Shown here piece by piece: positions 62,201-64,000 of a stretch of 64,000 bases of DNA. This stretch comes from Dyadobacter fermentans DSM 18053 (lineage in GTDB: Bacteria; Bacteroidota; Bacteroidia; Cytophagales; Spirosomataceae). The notes below the pieces were generated by a model. The model did no database searches and was not told the origin of the DNA. It saw nothing but the letters and a program-made list of their open reading frames with translations. Position numbers and translations under genes: made by a program. The stretch is from contig NC_013037.1 in assembly GCF_000023125.1 (NCBI RefSeq), forward strand, positions 6,426,501-6,490,500, in the 5' to 3' direction. Position 1 is the first letter of the stretch; the number at the start of each line of letters is the position of its first letter.

Positions 62201-63539
62201 CGTTCCCAATCTGGCCCGCACCGACGAGGAGATCAGCAACCTGCTGCATGGCCTCTCGGGTGGATACGTTCCCGCGGGCCCGAGCGGCGCGCCTACCCGC
62301 GGGATGGCGCATGTGCTGCCTACGGGCAGGAATTTTTACGCCGTCGACCCGCGGGTGTTGCCTTCCAAAGCCGCCTGGGAAGTGGGGCAGCAGCTCGCGA
62401 AGGAAGTCCTGGACCGCCATTGGAAAGAAACCGGCCGCTATCCCGAGAGCGTGGGGATCAGTATCTGGGGCACAAGCGCGATGCGCACGCACGGCGACGA
62501 TGTGGCCGAAGTGCTCGCATTGCTTGGTGTGAGGCCGGTATGGCAAGCTGAGAGCCGGCGGGTCAATGGGTTGAAAATCATGTCATTGGAAGAGCTGGGC
62601 AGGCCGCGCGTTGATGTGACCACGCGCATCAGCGGGTTTTTCAGGGATGCATTCCCGCACCTGATCGAGCTCATGGACGAGGCTGTGCAGCTGGTAATTT
62701 CCGCGGATGAGCAACCGGAGGATAATTTTATCCGAAAGCACTATCTGAAAGAACTCGCCGAACTGCAAAAAGACGATGCATTGCCGATCGAAGAAGCGGA
62801 GGAGCGTGCCGCTTACCGCATTTTCGGAGCTGCGCCGGGGAGTTACGGCGCGGGTATTTTGCCGCTCATTAATGAAAAAAACTGGCAGAACGACGGAGAT
62901 TTTGCCAAAGCATATATCAACTGGGGAGGCTATGCCTACTCACGCAATGCACAGGGCGTAGATGCACGGAAGGAGTTTACCGAGCGGCTGGCCAGCGTGG
63001 AAGTGGCATTGCATAACCAGGACAACCGCGAGCACGACCTGTTCGATAGCGACGATTACCTGCAATTTCACGGCGGTATGATCGCCACCATCCGCAACCT
63101 CACGGGACAGCAGCCGCGGCATTATTTCGGGGATTCGCAGGACCCTGCCAAGCCGGTTGTGCGGGATTTGAAGGAGGAAGCGCTGCGCGTTTTCCGATCC
63201 CGGGTCGTGAATCCCAAATGGATCGAAAGCATTAAAAAACACGGTTATAAAGGTGGGCTTGAACTGACGGCCACGGTGGATTACCTGTTCGGCTACGATG
63301 CCACGGCGCATGTGGTGGACGACTGGATGTATGAAAAGGTAGCCGAAACCTATGCGCTCGATGCGGAAATGCAGCAGTTTTTTGAGCAAAATAATCCGTG
63401 GGCGCTGAATGCCATCGCGGAGCGGCTGCTCGAAGCGGAGCAGCGCGGGCTTTGGAAAGCACCCTCCGAGGAAGCATTGGAGGGTTTAAGGAATTTGTAT
63501 CTCAAAAGTGAAGCCCTGCTCGAATCGAGGACCGAGTAG
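59259..63539 (+). CDS. cobN: Cobaltochelatase subunit CobN fused to an N-terminal ferredoxin-like domain
   Basis: 1426 residues; typical CobN is about 1250-1300. The extra N-terminus (about 1-120) is a thioredoxin-like 2Fe-2S domain with cysteines at 26, 30, 31, 32, 67 and 71 ([16 protein letters not shown] ... [12 protein letters not shown]). The rest is CobN/BchH-type: [81 protein letters not shown] and [11 protein letters not shown]. It inserts cobalt into the corrin ring with an AAA+ ATPase partner. It overlaps cobB by 4 bp and is followed 16 bp later by a chelatase ATPase gene. Confidence 0.95.
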   Translation: MKRQRVTRSDGKSINLVQRRGHLSYCYNACCCGRVDRGYAPIPVELYKNEWLRRKLRNVVHMTKGGCLGPCTLANVVTLLFDGHSVWFHSINYEWQIIAIFDYIESMVKADRYLVPPSDLAEYVFQFYTWKGSEASTALGQTAVPTDGIVFLTHADTDLLTLDRAMQLLPDDFPKTTGIGLMAIKSEEQMQQLLQREIAGAKIIIVRIHGRLSSIPGFNELVKLAGQRGQHLIVVSGTGELNPEFAAVSTVSPAILHETLAYLQAGGYNNLISLLSYLSDHLLMTGFGADAPVHLPEHGIYHPDLPEFADLADWLKHRDPALATIGITFYRAHWLSGNTAFVDAMIRSLEDRGVNVLPVFTSSLKSVDNATGKPLAFKYFDTAAGTGIDVLVNTISFAMTDIRPAGQTSNAPEALLDMNVPVLQAITSGMGAGPWESSSRGLNPLDTAMNVAIPEFDGRIITVPVSFKEKGKEARGYVPLDNRVERVAGIAVRFARLKHLRNADKKVAFILTNSNTKASQIGNAVGLDAPASLLQILRAMRDEGYRIGDLPASGTDLIHSLIDRCAYDADFLTPGQLAQAAAHVSAARYAGWFEELPDTARGKMLKQWDPPPGETYVHDGHIALAGLDLGNAFVALQPPRGYGMDPDAIYHKPDLPPTHHYYALYRWLRDDWGADAIVHVGKHGTLEWLPGKGIGLSENCFPDAFLADLPLFYPFIINDPGEGSQAKRRAHAVIVDHLTPPMTSADTYGELAQLTQLVDEYYQVESLDPSKLPLLQRQIWDLIQQTNLDADLSAMLSRDHGDHKHDWDDEMTPEGVPVSLTEMDGKDIAHLIEDIDGYLCELGAAQIRNGLHTLGEMPEGEALIDMLQSLTRLPNGPIPGMQATLAHLYGLEINTLHQQKGHKLPEPAENLADWAGRPIVTAADALEVLDEMASHMMRLFEHYRFDVQAADRIIFESIHRDPTLPEMAALRAILAFVSQELVPNLARTDEEISNLLHGLSGGYVPAGPSGAPTRGMAHVLPTGRNFYAVDPRVLPSKAAWEVGQQLAKEVLDRHWKETGRYPESVGISIWGTSAMRTHGDDVAEVLALLGVRPVWQAESRRVNGLKIMSLEELGRPRVDVTTRISGFFRDAFPHLIELMDEAVQLVISADEQPEDNFIRKHYLKELAELQKDDALPIEEAEERAAYRIFGAAPGSYGAGILPLINEKNWQNDGDFAKAYINWGGYAYSRNAQGVDARKEFTERLASVEVALHNQDNREHDLFDSDDYLQFHGGMIATIRNLTGQQPRHYFGDSQDPAKPVVRDLKEEALRVFRSRVVNPKWIESIKKHGYKGGLELTATVDYLFGYDATAHVVDDWMYEKVAETYALDAEMQQFFEQNNPWALNAIAERLLEAEQRGLWKAPSEEALEGLRNLYLKSEALLESRTE

Positions 63540-63555
63540 GGTAAACAGCAATTAT

Positions 63556-64000
63556 ATGGAGAAGAACTTGTACCCGTTTGCCGCGATCGTCGGGCAGGAT
63601 GAACTGAAAAAGGCATTGCTGCTCTGCGCCGTCAATCCGGGCATTGGCGGGGTGCTGATCAAAGGCGAAAAAGGCACGGCTAAAAGTACTGTGGTGCGCG
63701 GACTGGCGGCGATAATGCCCCCGCAGCCTCTCAGCGGCGAACCGGTGCCGTTTGTGGACATGCCGCTGGGCGCTTCCGAAGACCGTGTGCTGGGAAGTCT
63801 GGATATTGAGGCTGTTCTTTCCAGCAAAACGCGCAAACTGCTCCCCGGGCTGCTCGCTAGTGCGCACGAGGGTATTTTATATATCGATGAAGTGAACCTC
63901 CTGGCCGATCACCTGGTGGATGTGCTGCTGGATGTGGCAGCTTCGGGCACGAATACCGTGCAGCGGGAGGGGCTGTCGGTGAGCCATCCAGCGAAGTTTG
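63556..64000 (+). CDS. Magnesium/cobalt chelatase ATPase subunit (ChlI/BchI type), 3' end outside window
   Basis: 148 codons visible. AAA+ ATPase start: [46 protein letters not shown] (Walker [10 protein letters not shown]), [22 protein letters not shown], and Walker [24 protein letters not shown]. This is the ChlI/BchI pattern rather than CobS. In many bacteria that lack cobST, ChlI/ChlD-like proteins serve CobN, and the position 16 bp after cobN supports that here. The frame runs off the window; a BchD-like continuation or neighbour is expected. Confidence 0.92.
   Translation, partial: MEKNLYPFAAIVGQDELKKALLLCAVNPGIGGVLIKGEKGTAKSTVVRGLAAIMPPQPLSGEPVPFVDMPLGASEDRVLGSLDIEAVLSSKTRKLLPGLLASAHEGILYIDEVNLLADHLVDVLLDVAASGTNTVQREGLSVSHPAKF

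Noticed and set aside
63556..64000. CobS (aerobic cobaltochelatase ATPase)
   Set aside because: The Walker A region GEKGTAKST and the N-terminal [14 protein letters not shown] pattern follow ChlI/BchI, not CobS.

Overview
The window looks like chromosomal DNA of a Bacteroidota bacterium of the Cytophagales/Spirosomaceae kind, with Dyadobacter as my best guess. The signs are SusC/SusD pairs, FecI/FecR-type sigma and anti-sigma factors, GLPGLI and DUF4374 proteins, TAnnTTTG-type promoter elements, a GC content in the mid-50s (estimated by eye) and no obvious Shine-Dalgarno sequences. Genus assignment is inference. I see no rRNA, tRNA, CRISPR array, transposase or phage gene.

Layout. 1-4010 (minus): cbb3 cytochrome oxidase genes (ccoN partial, ccoS, ccoI). 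4093-5504 (minus): an MqsR-like toxin with a Panacea/MqsA-like antitoxin. 5681-19431 (plus): a carbohydrate-utilisation locus with ECF sigma, FecR anti-sigma, SusC with an STN signalling domain, SusD, a secreted sugar dehydrogenase/cytochrome, an AGE-type 2-epimerase, a sugar MFS permease and a ROK regulator. It is followed by a convergent secreted glycosidase-like gene and two secreted plus-strand genes (to 24471). 24504-28552 (minus): a ModE-like regulator, TonB receptor, MauG-type peroxidase and cysteine-free sulfite-oxidase-fold protein, with a ModE-like operator in front of the receptor gene. 28759-34898: a XusABC-like siderophore-uptake operon with a divergent AraC regulator. 35112-42744: a GLPGLI/outer-membrane-barrel pair, a polytopic glycosyltransferase-like protein and a two-component system; the same direct-repeat operator precedes both sides. 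42797-49177: DUF1801 protein, cupredoxin/PVC-type dehydrogenase fusion, DUF748 protein, and a YCII/ECF42 sigma module. 49202-52017 (minus): a LytS/LytR-type system enclosing two NlpE-like secreted proteins. 52191-54164: membrane protein and CHRD lipoprotein. 54250-64000: cobalamin island with two divergent cobalamin riboswitches. The minus-strand one controls a cobalt/nickel-type permease and BtuB-like receptor; the plus-strand one controls cobB/cbiA, cobN and a chelatase ATPase that runs off the window.

The most interesting observations are these. (1) The ModE-box/TonB/MauG cluster may be an outer-membrane molybdate or tungstate acquisition system. (2) An 8-bp tandem repeat (GAATGATT), also present as an array at 12721, has become a long peripheral hairpin inside the minus-strand cobalamin riboswitch. 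(3) A TGTTAA direct-repeat operator is shared between the two-component operon and the GLPGLI/barrel region. (4) An ECF42-like promoter and an intergenic hairpin shape the YCII-sigma operon. All functional statements are read from sequence and family knowledge; nothing was searched or computed beyond reading.
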